64,000 nt of DNA from Flavobacteriales bacterium UBA4422 (GTDB taxonomy: Bacteria; Bacteroidota; Bacteroidia; Flavobacteriales_G; Salibacteraceae). Made by a program: the position numbers and the translations under genes. Each line of letters begins with the position of its first letter. Position 1 is the first letter of the stretch. Location: positions 310,001 to 374,000 of the forward strand of contig DGQE01000018.1 of the NCBI GenBank assembly GCA_002389645.1. The letters are read 5' to 3'. Of the stretch, positions 42,794 to 51,351 are shown piece after piece. The notes below the pieces were generated by a model that was not told where the DNA came from, ran no database searches, and worked only from the letters and a program-made list of their open reading frames with translations.

Positions 42794-44389
42794 ATGAAAT
42801 CATTCAAATCAAGGTATCATATCATCATTGCGCTATTTGTTACATTATTAACATATGGCTGTCGCAGAGATTTTGAGTTAGCTCCTTGGGATGCCGATGC
42901 CTTAGCTCCAATAGCATTTGGTGAATTAAACTTAGGAGATGTTTTAGTTTCTGATGAACTCGTGGCAGATTCGTCAGGATTGTTTCATCTTAAAGTAAGT
43001 GATACTTTAATCAACTTAGGTCTCGACTCAGTTATAGGTATTCCTGACACTTCGATCTCTGAAACTTATTTCATTCCAGTTGGAAATGTGACGCTGCCAA
43101 CTGGTATTCCCTTTTATTCGAATACTACCAATACCAAGTATAAACTCAAAGACGTAGAGCTGACCTATGCAGAAGTAAGGTCATCTTTGTTTTCCGTTGA
43201 GCTTACCAATAACCTGAATAGTCAGATCATCGTAAAATATCAAGTTCTTTCGGCTACGCTCGATGGTGATACGTTTGAATTGGTTGAGTTCATTCCTGCG
43301 AAATCAACGTTTACAGGAGATTTTAATTTGGATGGATACGCCTTAGACCTTCGAGGGATTGATGGATCTTCGGTCAATGCTTTAGCCACGAAGGTGGAAG
43401 TGATGGTTGATCCGGCCGAAGGATCTACCTATACTTTCTCAGCTGGAGAGGGTTTCACACTTGATAATTCATTTGAAAAGATTATTCCACAGTATGCAAT
43501 AGGGTATTTTGGTTCAACCAATACAACCTATGCTGATGAGAGTGTACTTGATATTTTCGATCAAATCCCCTTTGAAGCACTTGATATTTCTGAGTTTGAC
43601 GTTCGAATGACTATTGATAATGGTGTTGGTGCAGACTTGCAGTTGAAGATATTAGAGATGTCTACTGCCAATGCATTTGGTGAGTCTGCTTCGCTAAGCC
43701 ATCCAGTAATTGGACAGACACAACAGCTTAGTCGCGCAGTAAATCTTTATTCTGAAGAGAAACCAGTCAAACACATATTTAAAACCTTTGACTTTACGAA
43801 TGAAAATTCTAACCTCGATCAGTTGATAGAGCTCAGGCCGGATAAACTTCAGTATAATCTAGATTTATCTATTAATCCTTTTGGTAATATTTCATTAGGG
43901 AATGACTTTATCTATTATGGGAATGACATATCCGTGATTTTGGATATGGATGTACCTTTAAAAGTGGGCGTTTCAGGATTGGTACTTCAAGACACCTTTG
44001 ATGTTGAGTTTGTTGAAGAAAACCCAGAACAAGGAACAGGTCTGATCAACGGAGGCTATGTGCGCGTTTACTTTGAAAATGGTTATCCATTTTCCACGGA
44101 AGTTCAACTCTACTTGCAAGATGAAAACGGAGTTGAATTAGACAGCCTTCTGGATCAGCCTCAGTCTATAGCTTCTGCCACGGCTGATGCTCAGGGAGAG
44201 TTAATAGCTAAAGGAGAAAGTGAAATAGTGATACCAGTAAGTCAGGAAATCATTGAACAGTTGAAGCTCACCAAAGCAATGCGACTACGCGCTGTTATCG
44301 ATACGTATGGCGGGCAAGTGGTGAATATTTATGACAACTATACCATTGGTTTTAAGATGGTAGCTGACTTAAATGTGAATACGCAATGA
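42794..44389 (+). CDS. Outer-membrane-type lipoprotein, unknown
   Basis: 531 residues from the ATG at 42794. Lipobox LLTYGC puts the lipid Cys near residue 22. The mature protein is beta-rich, with no enzyme motif seen; segments such as DLVNLNTQ-type ends and repeated ...LDISEFDV... suggest several Ig-like modules. First gene of a three-gene operon: its stop overlaps the DUF5723 start (ATGA). It may be the surface-exposed partner of that barrel protein. Confidence 0.72.
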   Translation: MKSFKSRYHIIIALFVTLLTYGCRRDFELAPWDADALAPIAFGELNLGDVLVSDELVADSSGLFHLKVSDTLINLGLDSVIGIPDTSISETYFIPVGNVTLPTGIPFYSNTTNTKYKLKDVELTYAEVRSSLFSVELTNNLNSQIIVKYQVLSATLDGDTFELVEFIPAKSTFTGDFNLDGYALDLRGIDGSSVNALATKVEVMVDPAEGSTYTFSAGEGFTLDNSFEKIIPQYAIGYFGSTNTTYADESVLDIFDQIPFEALDISEFDVRMTIDNGVGADLQLKILEMSTANAFGESASLSHPVIGQTQQLSRAVNLYSEEKPVKHIFKTFDFTNENSNLDQLIELRPDKLQYNLDLSINPFGNISLGNDFIYYGNDISVILDMDVPLKVGVSGLVLQDTFDVEFVEENPEQGTGLINGGYVRVYFENGYPFSTEVQLYLQDENGVELDSLLDQPQSIASATADAQGELIAKGESEIVIPVSQEIIEQLKLTKAMRLRAVIDTYGGQVVNIYDNYTIGFKMVADLNVNTQ

Positions 44390-45639
44390 TGCGACTTACT
44401 CTCATAGTGGTGTTATCAGCTTTGACATCTTCAGGGTTTTCTCAACGGTTCTTGAGCCCTACTTGGCTTGATCTGGGGCCGAAGAATGCGTTTGTTGGAG
44501 CTTATGGTTTTGGTAGTATTTCTTCCGCTCAAATGAGTAATTCATTTTTACTGAATATTACCCGGTCAGAGCAACTAGATAGTGACATAAAGGACGAGCA
44601 ACTTTCTAAGTTTAAGGAATTAAATAACCTTATAGGGGGCGACTATTCGATTGGCCTTCAAGGTGGGTTTGTTTTGCCAAATCTTTGTGCAAGTGTGGTG
44701 TTTAGTGCCACCGATGAAGCGCATTTAGGGGCCGTTTTTCCCGGAGATGTGGGGCGTATTGCATTGGGTGGAAACAAACAATTTGCTGGCGAAGTGGCCA
44801 ATTTGAATCGTACAATGTTCAGTTCTTTACGATACCAAAAAATTGGTGTAGGATTGAATTTTCACCCGAGTGAAGGGGTTAGTTATGGTGGTATGATTTC
44901 ATTCTTGAATGGAGAGTCAACAGCTAACTTAAATGTCAACCAAGGATCAATTTATACTTCACTCATCGGGGACAGTGTCTTACTTGACTTAAAAGGATCT
45001 GCTTATTATTCAGACACATCGAATTCGGGGTTTCTAAAACACAATGGTGGCGGTGCTTCGGTAGACCTATTTTTTACGCAGCATGTTGAAGCCTTCGGTT
45101 CTATTTGGGAAGTGAATGCTTTATTGATGAACATGGGAATGATACAATGGCATCCTGAAACAGAAGCTTATATCGTTGATACGAATGTGCTGGCCACTGG
45201 AATTGAAGTCAATGACCTATCTAATGCACAGTCAGCAATCAATGCCAATAATTTAGAAGACTCATTGCTCGGTGGAGTGCGTTCAGGTTTATCAAGAAGA
45301 ACAACTAATCAAATAACCCCAGGATATATGCAGCTGGAAATAAAACGGGATGTAGCATCAGGACTTGAAGCTGGTGCTGGAGTTGTTGTGCGTTGGCAAA
45401 CAATTTCGCGAACCTACTCGTGGTTGAATGTAGGATATAGATTTAGCCGGCAGCTGGCCATTATCTCAGAATTTGGTTATGGTGGTTACGGATCATTTCA
45501 AGCAGGTTTAGGAGCTTCCTATCGCAATGAGCGTTTTGCAGCTACTTTGCGCATTGCCAATATTGAGGCAGCCATCGCTCCAAAAACATTTGGTGGAATT
45601 ACTCTGGGCTGCGGAGTGCAATACTTTCTCGGGACATGA
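44386..45639 (+). CDS. DUF5723 family outer-membrane barrel-like protein
   Basis: 417 residues. Signal peptide (MMRLTLIVVLSALTSSGFSQ) and the opening LDLGPKNAFVGAYGFG with later SLRYQKIGVGLNFHPSEGVSYG and ASYRNERFAATLRIANIEA. Alternating hydrophobic strands and a C-terminal GCGVQYFLGT-type last strand indicate an outer-membrane beta-barrel. DUF5723 proteins are common in Bacteroidota; function unknown. Coupled by ATGA to both neighbours. Confidence 0.78.
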   Translation: MMRLTLIVVLSALTSSGFSQRFLSPTWLDLGPKNAFVGAYGFGSISSAQMSNSFLLNITRSEQLDSDIKDEQLSKFKELNNLIGGDYSIGLQGGFVLPNLCASVVFSATDEAHLGAVFPGDVGRIALGGNKQFAGEVANLNRTMFSSLRYQKIGVGLNFHPSEGVSYGGMISFLNGESTANLNVNQGSIYTSLIGDSVLLDLKGSAYYSDTSNSGFLKHNGGGASVDLFFTQHVEAFGSIWEVNALLMNMGMIQWHPETEAYIVDTNVLATGIEVNDLSNAQSAINANNLEDSLLGGVRSGLSRRTTNQITPGYMQLEIKRDVASGLEAGAGVVVRWQTISRTYSWLNVGYRFSRQLAIISEFGYGGYGSFQAGLGASYRNERFAATLRIANIEAAIAPKTFGGITLGCGVQYFLGT

Positions 45640-47120
45640 AAAAAAATATCCTTTTTCTAGCCTTTATTTTGGCTGCTCTAGCTAGTGCAGGGCAGGATAC
45701 TACCTTTCACATTGCTATTGGAACACCTGGTGTTGAAGATGCGGTAGATTTATTCGAGACAGAAGAAGGGTTTTTGTTGTTCGGTAGTGCGGGTTTCACA
45801 GGATCGAATCAATCGGATATTTATGTTGTTCGATTATCGAAAGAGCTCGGATTATCCGATATTCAAACTATAGGAACAGCTGGAATTGAAAAACTAGCTG
45901 CTGTATGCGAAGGGGCTAACCATTCATTTGTTTTAGCCAGTCAATCGTATAATGGTTATGATAACAACGACTATGATGTTCGTTTGGATGTGATGGATAG
46001 TGTAGGTGATATTGTAAACACACTTCTTCTGGGACAATCAGGGCTGCAAGTTCCATTAGATATTATCTCAAAAGATCAAGAGATTTTCTTGTTGATGAAA
46101 AATGCAGATGGATCTGCCATTGATAGCTACTCGGTTATTGTATTTGACTTCGAATTAAATGAACTGAATACTATTGAGTTTCTCATTGCGGATTCTTTTG
46201 GCTTGAATGCAATTGAAATAGTCAATAATTCACTTTGGCTTACGGGTGAGATTTTGAGTGAAGATTCTCTTTATTCGGACTTGTTGATACTGAAAATGTC
46301 AATGACAGGTGAGGTGTTGCTTCAGAAAAACTTTGGAGGTGTGAAGCGTGATTTTGGATCGGCAATCCTTGTTGACTCAGATTCTACATTGGTGGTCACT
46401 GGATCCTCAAATTCTTACGATTCTGCAGACTATGACTCTTATGTCATCAGAATGGATACGATGATGAATATGATTTGGTTTGAGACTTTCGGTTTTTTCT
46501 CTTTAGCAGATAATAAAGATGATTTCGGAGTCATAACTATCAGTGCATTTGATGGTAAATTATACAATGGAGTATCAACCCGAACCTATGGTCAAGGTGA
46601 AGAGGATTTCATATTCTATCAAATGACAATTGAGGGTGTGTTTGAAGAGGGGAATTCATTTGGATTGCAAAGTGTAGAATCCCTTCGTTCGGTAATTCAA
46701 TCCTCAGACAGTAATTATTATCTCTTCGGTACAACCAACTCTACTGGCTCAGGTCAATCAGATTTGTTTCTTGTTAAAACGCCAACAGCAAGTGTTGGAC
46801 CAGTAAAAACATACTCAGTTATTGAAGACACGCTAACAGCATTGACGTACAGTGTTTCTGTATCAGACCTACAGGAAACTAGTCAATCTAATTTTGGTTA
46901 TATCATCTATTCAGATTTGGGGCCTCTCTTTAAACTGAATAACTACGAGAGGAATCTAGAAACTCAAATCTATAATGTCCATGGTCAATTGGTTCGTGAA
47001 AATCTAAAAACGCAACAAGACGTTAGTTTTCAAGGTCTACATTCTGGAGTTTACTTCCTGATCGTTGGAACTAAAGAATTAGGATATCAAAAGCTTAAAG
47101 TTGTCACTCCAACACAGTAA
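45636..47120 (+). CDS. Secreted repeat protein with T9SS type A sorting domain
   Basis: 494 residues. Signal peptide (MKKNILFLAFILAALASAGQ), then six or so beta-propeller-like repeats with the pattern GxxGSDIYVVRL / DYDSYVIRMD / GQGEEDFIFYQM, which is typical of secreted bacteroidotal propellers. The C-terminal 70 residues (YNVHGQLVRENLKTQQDVSF, LHSGVYFLIVGTKELGYQ) form a type A T9SS sorting domain. Third gene of the operon with the lipoprotein and DUF5723 genes, so the barrel and lipoprotein may anchor this protein at the surface. Confidence 0.83.
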   Translation: MKKNILFLAFILAALASAGQDTTFHIAIGTPGVEDAVDLFETEEGFLLFGSAGFTGSNQSDIYVVRLSKELGLSDIQTIGTAGIEKLAAVCEGANHSFVLASQSYNGYDNNDYDVRLDVMDSVGDIVNTLLLGQSGLQVPLDIISKDQEIFLLMKNADGSAIDSYSVIVFDFELNELNTIEFLIADSFGLNAIEIVNNSLWLTGEILSEDSLYSDLLILKMSMTGEVLLQKNFGGVKRDFGSAILVDSDSTLVVTGSSNSYDSADYDSYVIRMDTMMNMIWFETFGFFSLADNKDDFGVITISAFDGKLYNGVSTRTYGQGEEDFIFYQMTIEGVFEEGNSFGLQSVESLRSVIQSSDSNYYLFGTTNSTGSGQSDLFLVKTPTASVGPVKTYSVIEDTLTALTYSVSVSDLQETSQSNFGYIIYSDLGPLFKLNNYERNLETQIYNVHGQLVRENLKTQQDVSFQGLHSGVYFLIVGTKELGYQKLKVVTPTQ

Positions 47121-49053
47121 ATTCTGTTCTTCTGTTGAGTGCTCTGCCTTCTTCTGTATCGTTTGTGGCAATTGGTTTTGTTTGCCCGTACCCTTTGTAC
47201 ATCAATCGACTGCCACTGATTCCGCTGTCCATTAAGTATTGATACACCGCTTTGGCTCGGTTTTCAGATAACGTTTGATTAGCTGTTGCATTTCCTTGAT
47301 TATCAGTGTGTCCCGAGACTTCAATCTTGATGTTAGGATTGGCGTTCAATAAATCAGCAAGCTTATTCAACTCAGTCTTCGAAGCGGGCTTTAAGTCAAA
47401 TTTGTCCGAATCGAAAAATACATTCTTGAGCACTACGCTTCGACCAGCTTCAATTGGCTGAAGCTCTATGTTTTTGTTGTAATGACTCTTATTCGTTGCT
47501 AAGTCTAATTCAAAGTTTTCACTGTGAAAAAGATAGCCTGTTTTGTCCGCAGTAAGCATGTAGTTTTCACTTGATGGTAAAACCACAAGAAATGTCCCGT
47601 CCTCTTTGTCAGAACTTGCTCTTGCAATCGTATCCTCTGTGCTCAGATCAATCAATGTGAAGAAAGCTTCCAAAGGTTTTCCAGTAGCAGCGTCTTTAAT
47701 TCTTCCTTGCAAGTATGTAACGGGGTTAGGTTTCAGTGCTTCGGGTAGTTCAAAAGAATAGAGATCGAGTTTCCCAAATCCGCCTTCTCGATTACTGGCG
47801 ATGATGGCATATTCACCATCAGCACTCACAAAAAAGCTGTTTTCATGCTCGGGTGTATTGATAGGATAGCCTAAATTGACTGGGTCAGACCAGGAACCAT
47901 CGTCATTTTTTCTGGTCATGAAAATATCCATATTACCCAATCCAACATGACCTCGAGACGAAAAGTAAAGCGTTTTATTATCAGGGTGAATGAACACTGA
48001 TTCTTCGTCCTCAGTAGAGTTGATGTTTGGAGGAAGCGCAGTTGCTTGACTCCATTTTCCATTAACTAACTCTGAGAAGTAGATGTCGTCAAATCGCTCG
48101 TGATCTCTACTGTATCTTCCTCGTACAAAATAGAGTGTTTTCCCATCAGAAGCGAAGCTCGGTTGGCTCTCCCAGTTTTTACTATTAATCGTTCGACCCA
48201 TGTTAACAGGACGAGACCAAGATTTGCCGTTTCGCACAGAAACGAATAAGTCACAGCTACCAAAACCTTCTTTGTCACGCCCATATTGACCGTATAAATC
48301 GCATATAGTGAATATGATGTATTTCCCGTCTGGCGAAATGGTTGGTGCGCCTTCTCTCCAAGATGAATTTATTGGTCGACCTGGGTTATACGCTGGCCCC
48401 CATGAGCCGTCTTCTTGCCGTTCAGAAAAAAAGAAATCTTCATCTTTTCCATCAGGACTCATGGGATTGTTGGGGGCTAAAAATTCACGAGTGTAAATCA
48501 ACAATTCTTGATTAGCAGTCATTGCTGGAAAATATTCATCATTCTCAGAATTTACTCCCGGGCCAAGATTCTTTGGTTCAAAAGGAACTGGGTGCTCCAT
48601 GGCCCACATGGCAAACTCACAATTGGCCGCGCCTCTTTTTGCTGCTTGATAGTTGTTTGATTCAGGCGGAGCAATGGTCATGTATTGCTCATAATAGCCC
48701 AGTGCTTTTTGAAAGTCGTCTTCCATTTGTACCATCATTGCTAATGTGACGATCAGGCTAGGGGCAAATCGCTCGTCCTTCGCTACAATGGATTCAATGT
48801 GCTTTTTAGCTTCAGCAGTTTTGCCCATTTTCATGTACATGTCACTCAGGTCAAAGAGTGCATCTAAGTATTCGGGATCCCTTTCTAGAGCTTTTTGAAA
48901 ATATATTTCTGCTTGTTCGACTCTTCCAAATCGCTTGTGCTGTCGCGCTTCTTCATAAAAGTTGGACGCTTTCCTGTCTTCAGTTCCACCACCTTGGGCT
49001 GCGACTCCGAAAACTGATATAACAAAGATGAGGGTCGATAATAGCTTTCTCAT
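47104..49053 (-). CDS. OmpA-family protein with TPR, PD40 propeller and carboxypeptidase-regulatory-like domain (PorE-like)
   Basis: 649 residues from the ATG at 49053 (MRKLLSTLIFVISVFGVAAQ signal peptide). Order: TPR repeats (about 25-140), PD40/WD40-like propeller (about 180-440, e.g. SFASDGKTLYFVRGRY), a regulatory-like domain GRIKDAATGKPLEAFFT, and an OmpA C-terminal peptidoglycan-binding domain with IEVSGHTDNQGNATANQTLS. This is the layout of PorE of the P. gingivalis T9SS, but many paralogues exist in these bacteria, often near type B T9SS proteins, as here. Overlaps queE by four bases. Confidence 0.85.
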   Translation of the reverse strand: MRKLLSTLIFVISVFGVAAQGGGTEDRKASNFYEEARQHKRFGRVEQAEIYFQKALERDPEYLDALFDLSDMYMKMGKTAEAKKHIESIVAKDERFAPSLIVTLAMMVQMEDDFQKALGYYEQYMTIAPPESNNYQAAKRGAANCEFAMWAMEHPVPFEPKNLGPGVNSENDEYFPAMTANQELLIYTREFLAPNNPMSPDGKDEDFFFSERQEDGSWGPAYNPGRPINSSWREGAPTISPDGKYIIFTICDLYGQYGRDKEGFGSCDLFVSVRNGKSWSRPVNMGRTINSKNWESQPSFASDGKTLYFVRGRYSRDHERFDDIYFSELVNGKWSQATALPPNINSTEDEESVFIHPDNKTLYFSSRGHVGLGNMDIFMTRKNDDGSWSDPVNLGYPINTPEHENSFFVSADGEYAIIASNREGGFGKLDLYSFELPEALKPNPVTYLQGRIKDAATGKPLEAFFTLIDLSTEDTIARASSDKEDGTFLVVLPSSENYMLTADKTGYLFHSENFELDLATNKSHYNKNIELQPIEAGRSVVLKNVFFDSDKFDLKPASKTELNKLADLLNANPNIKIEVSGHTDNQGNATANQTLSENRAKAVYQYLMDSGISGSRLMYKGYGQTKPIATNDTEEGRALNRRTEFTVLE

Positions 49054-49667
49054 GGTATGTGCATGTACTTGTGCGTCTGCAACGAAACGCGCCATTTAGG
49101 ATGTTTCTTAATGTACTCAACAATCAATGGCATCATTGCGTCTCGCTTACTCCATTCAGGTTGTAAATAGAGCTTGCATCCTTCGTGCACCTCAGCAGCG
49201 TGCTGCTCAGCAAACGCAAAATCAGATTGATTGAAAATAACCACCTTCAATTCTTGAGCTTTATTGTAAAACTCAGCTTTGGGTGTTTTGAATTTTTTTG
49301 GTGAAAAGGTGATCCATGACCATGATCCTGAAAGAGGATAAGCACCTGAAGTTTCAAGGTGAATAGACTTTCCCGCATTCTGAAGTGCAGCGGTCAATCC
49401 GTCTAAATTGTACATCATTGGTTCACCACCAGTAATCACAACTACACTCAATCCGCTCTTTTCAACCAATTGCACCAATTCCTCAATCGGCATTGAATCG
49501 TGGCCTTGGTCTGGCCAACTTTCTTTTACGTCACACCAATGGCATCCTACATTGCAACCTCCGATGCGAATGAAATAAGCGGGAGTTCCTGAATAAAACC
49601 CTTCGCCTTGAATGGTGGAGAAGTGTTCCATGATGGGAAAGTGAGAATGTTGGACTGGTGCTGCCAT
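49050..49667 (-). CDS. queE: 7-carboxy-7-deazaguanine synthase (radical SAM)
   Basis: 205 residues from the ATG at 49667 (MAAPVQHSHFPIMEHFSTIQ). The frame is open for another 68 codons but that part crosses the divergent gene and has no similarity. The radical SAM cysteines are in RIGGCNVGCHWCD (CX3CX2C), with GEGFYSG upstream and TGGEP downstream. It makes 7-carboxy-7-deazaguanine for queuosine or deazapurine DNA. No queC, queD or queF gene is in the window. The start of the OmpA gene overlaps its stop. Confidence 0.92.
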   Translation of the reverse strand: MAAPVQHSHFPIMEHFSTIQGEGFYSGTPAYFIRIGGCNVGCHWCDVKESWPDQGHDSMPIEELVQLVEKSGLSVVVITGGEPMMYNLDGLTAALQNAGKSIHLETSGAYPLSGSWSWITFSPKKFKTPKAEFYNKAQELKVVIFNQSDFAFAEQHAAEVHEGCKLYLQPEWSKRDAMMPLIVEYIKKHPKWRVSLQTHKYMHIP

Positions 49668-49771
49668 AATATTGAATGCTGCAAAAGTACGTTCTTCTGA
49701 AAGCATTTTTTGAATGCAGGCTTGGGCATTGTAAATTTGTTGATCTGACTTTAAAACCTTAGATTCTTCAA

Positions 49772-51202
49772 GTGCTGAAAACAGATCTAAAACTAGACAA
49801 GAATATTCGCTCGCAGCTCGAGAAATTTGAGCGAGGAACGAATCATGTTCAGCTGTTAAGGCCAGCAACAATTCGAGGGGGGGTTTTTAAGCTTAGTCAA
49901 GCTGAAGTGACTTCTGCTATTGAGCGATTCGAAAAATCAAGTTTATCAAGAATCAAGTTTGTTCCTGCATCAGGTGAGGCTACCCGAATGTTTAAAAAGG
50001 TGTTTGAATGGTTAGAAGATCCGAAAAGCCACAAGTCATCAATTGACGATTTTTTCAAGCGAGCAGAGGAGTTTGCCTTTTTTGAAGAATGGCTGAAAAT
50101 AGCGGATAGAGAAGATGTAGAGACATTTGAAACGGGTTTGGACGCTAAAGTGCGCTGGTTAGAATTGATGCTCTTCTCAGAAGGGTTAAACTTAAGTCAG
50201 CTTCCTAAAGGGCTTATCGATTTTCACTTCTATGAAGAACCTCAAACCCCACTTGTTGAGCATTTAAAAGAAGCGATGTGTTATAGCGTAGCATCAGGTG
50301 TGGCCAAATTACATTTCACTGTTTCTCCAGAACATTTAGATGGATTTGATCGTGCAGTTAAATATTGGACTTCAAAGCCCCCGTTTGATAGTGTTGAATG
50401 GGATGTGACCTTCTCTCATCAGCAGACAACCACCGATACCATTGCAGTTGATATGCAAAACGAAGTAGTCATGGATAAAGAGAGGGCCTTAACTCGACCT
50501 GGAGGGCATGGGGCGCTCATCCACAACTTAAATGACATCAGTGAGGATCTCGTTTTTATAAAGAACATTGACAATGTGGCGCATGAGCGAATGATGCCTG
50601 TATCGGTAAGTTATAAAAAGGTTTTAGCGGGTAAACTCATTGAGTTGCGTGAAGATTTGATGACGCTGCATGAGAGCCTCGAGAAAGGGCTGCTCGATGA
50701 AAACAAGGTTCAAGACTTAAGAGACAAATGGAAAGTGCGAATCCCGAAAGGTTACAAAGCGTTGAAGGCCTATTTGAGACGCCCGATGCGGGTTTGTGGT
50801 ATGGTGAAGAATCAAGGAGAGCCTGGAGGAGGACCGTTTTGGGTTACAGATGAATTTATTGGCGAGTCTCTTCAAATTGTCGAGCAAGCGCAAGTTACTC
50901 GCGATGATTCTAGACAGCAAAACATTCTGAAGTCTTCTACCCATTTTAACTCTGTTGACTTGGTTTGCCTTTTGAAAGATTTGCGTGGTCAAAAAATAGA
51001 TTTGCTCGAATATGTAGATGATGAGCTTTATTTTATCTCTTCAAAGAGTCATAGTGGTCGTGATATTAAGGCGCTTGAATGGCCAGGCTTATGGAATGGA
51101 GCTATGGCCAACTGGATTACCATTTTTGTTGAAGTGCCCATTGACACCTTCAATCCGGTGAAGGAGGTCTCAGACCTTCTTAGGCCCGAACATTTGAAAT
51201 AA
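49772..51202 (+). CDS. DUF4301 family protein
   Basis: 476 residues, start codon GTG. The opening FVPASGEATRMFKKVFEWLE and later ALTRPGGHGALIHNLN and RRPMRVCGMVKNQGEPGGGP are hallmarks of DUF4301. The SGEATRMFK and RPGGHGALI segments recall nucleotidyltransferase/pyrophosphorylase folds, so a sugar-nucleotide role is possible, but this is inference. Divergent from queE with about 100 bases between starts. No signal peptide. Confidence 0.85.
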   Translation: MLKTDLKLDKNIRSQLEKFERGTNHVQLLRPATIRGGVFKLSQAEVTSAIERFEKSSLSRIKFVPASGEATRMFKKVFEWLEDPKSHKSSIDDFFKRAEEFAFFEEWLKIADREDVETFETGLDAKVRWLELMLFSEGLNLSQLPKGLIDFHFYEEPQTPLVEHLKEAMCYSVASGVAKLHFTVSPEHLDGFDRAVKYWTSKPPFDSVEWDVTFSHQQTTTDTIAVDMQNEVVMDKERALTRPGGHGALIHNLNDISEDLVFIKNIDNVAHERMMPVSVSYKKVLAGKLIELREDLMTLHESLEKGLLDENKVQDLRDKWKVRIPKGYKALKAYLRRPMRVCGMVKNQGEPGGGPFWVTDEFIGESLQIVEQAQVTRDDSRQQNILKSSTHFNSVDLVCLLKDLRGQKIDLLEYVDDELYFISSKSHSGRDIKALEWPGLWNGAMANWITIFVEVPIDTFNPVKEVSDLLRPEHLK

Positions 51203-51351
51203 GGATGATCGAAATAAACAGGCAACTCATTTAACTTCATTGCGACTTCATCATATATGGGGTGTAATTTGTCGAAATGTGTTCTTATATTCGCTATCGC
51301 TTATTCAGCAATCCCTATGAGCATTGCGTTACCTGTGATTTTAATAATACT

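Noticed and set aside
49668..49771. A preQ1 riboswitch ahead of queE
   Set aside because: No preQ1 aptamer layout could be seen in the short queE-DUF4301 intergenic region; a covariance search would be needed to be sure.
49050..49871. queE starting at the far-upstream TTG at 49871
   Set aside because: The first 68 codons run antisense through the DUF4301 gene start; the family sequence begins at the ATG at 49667.
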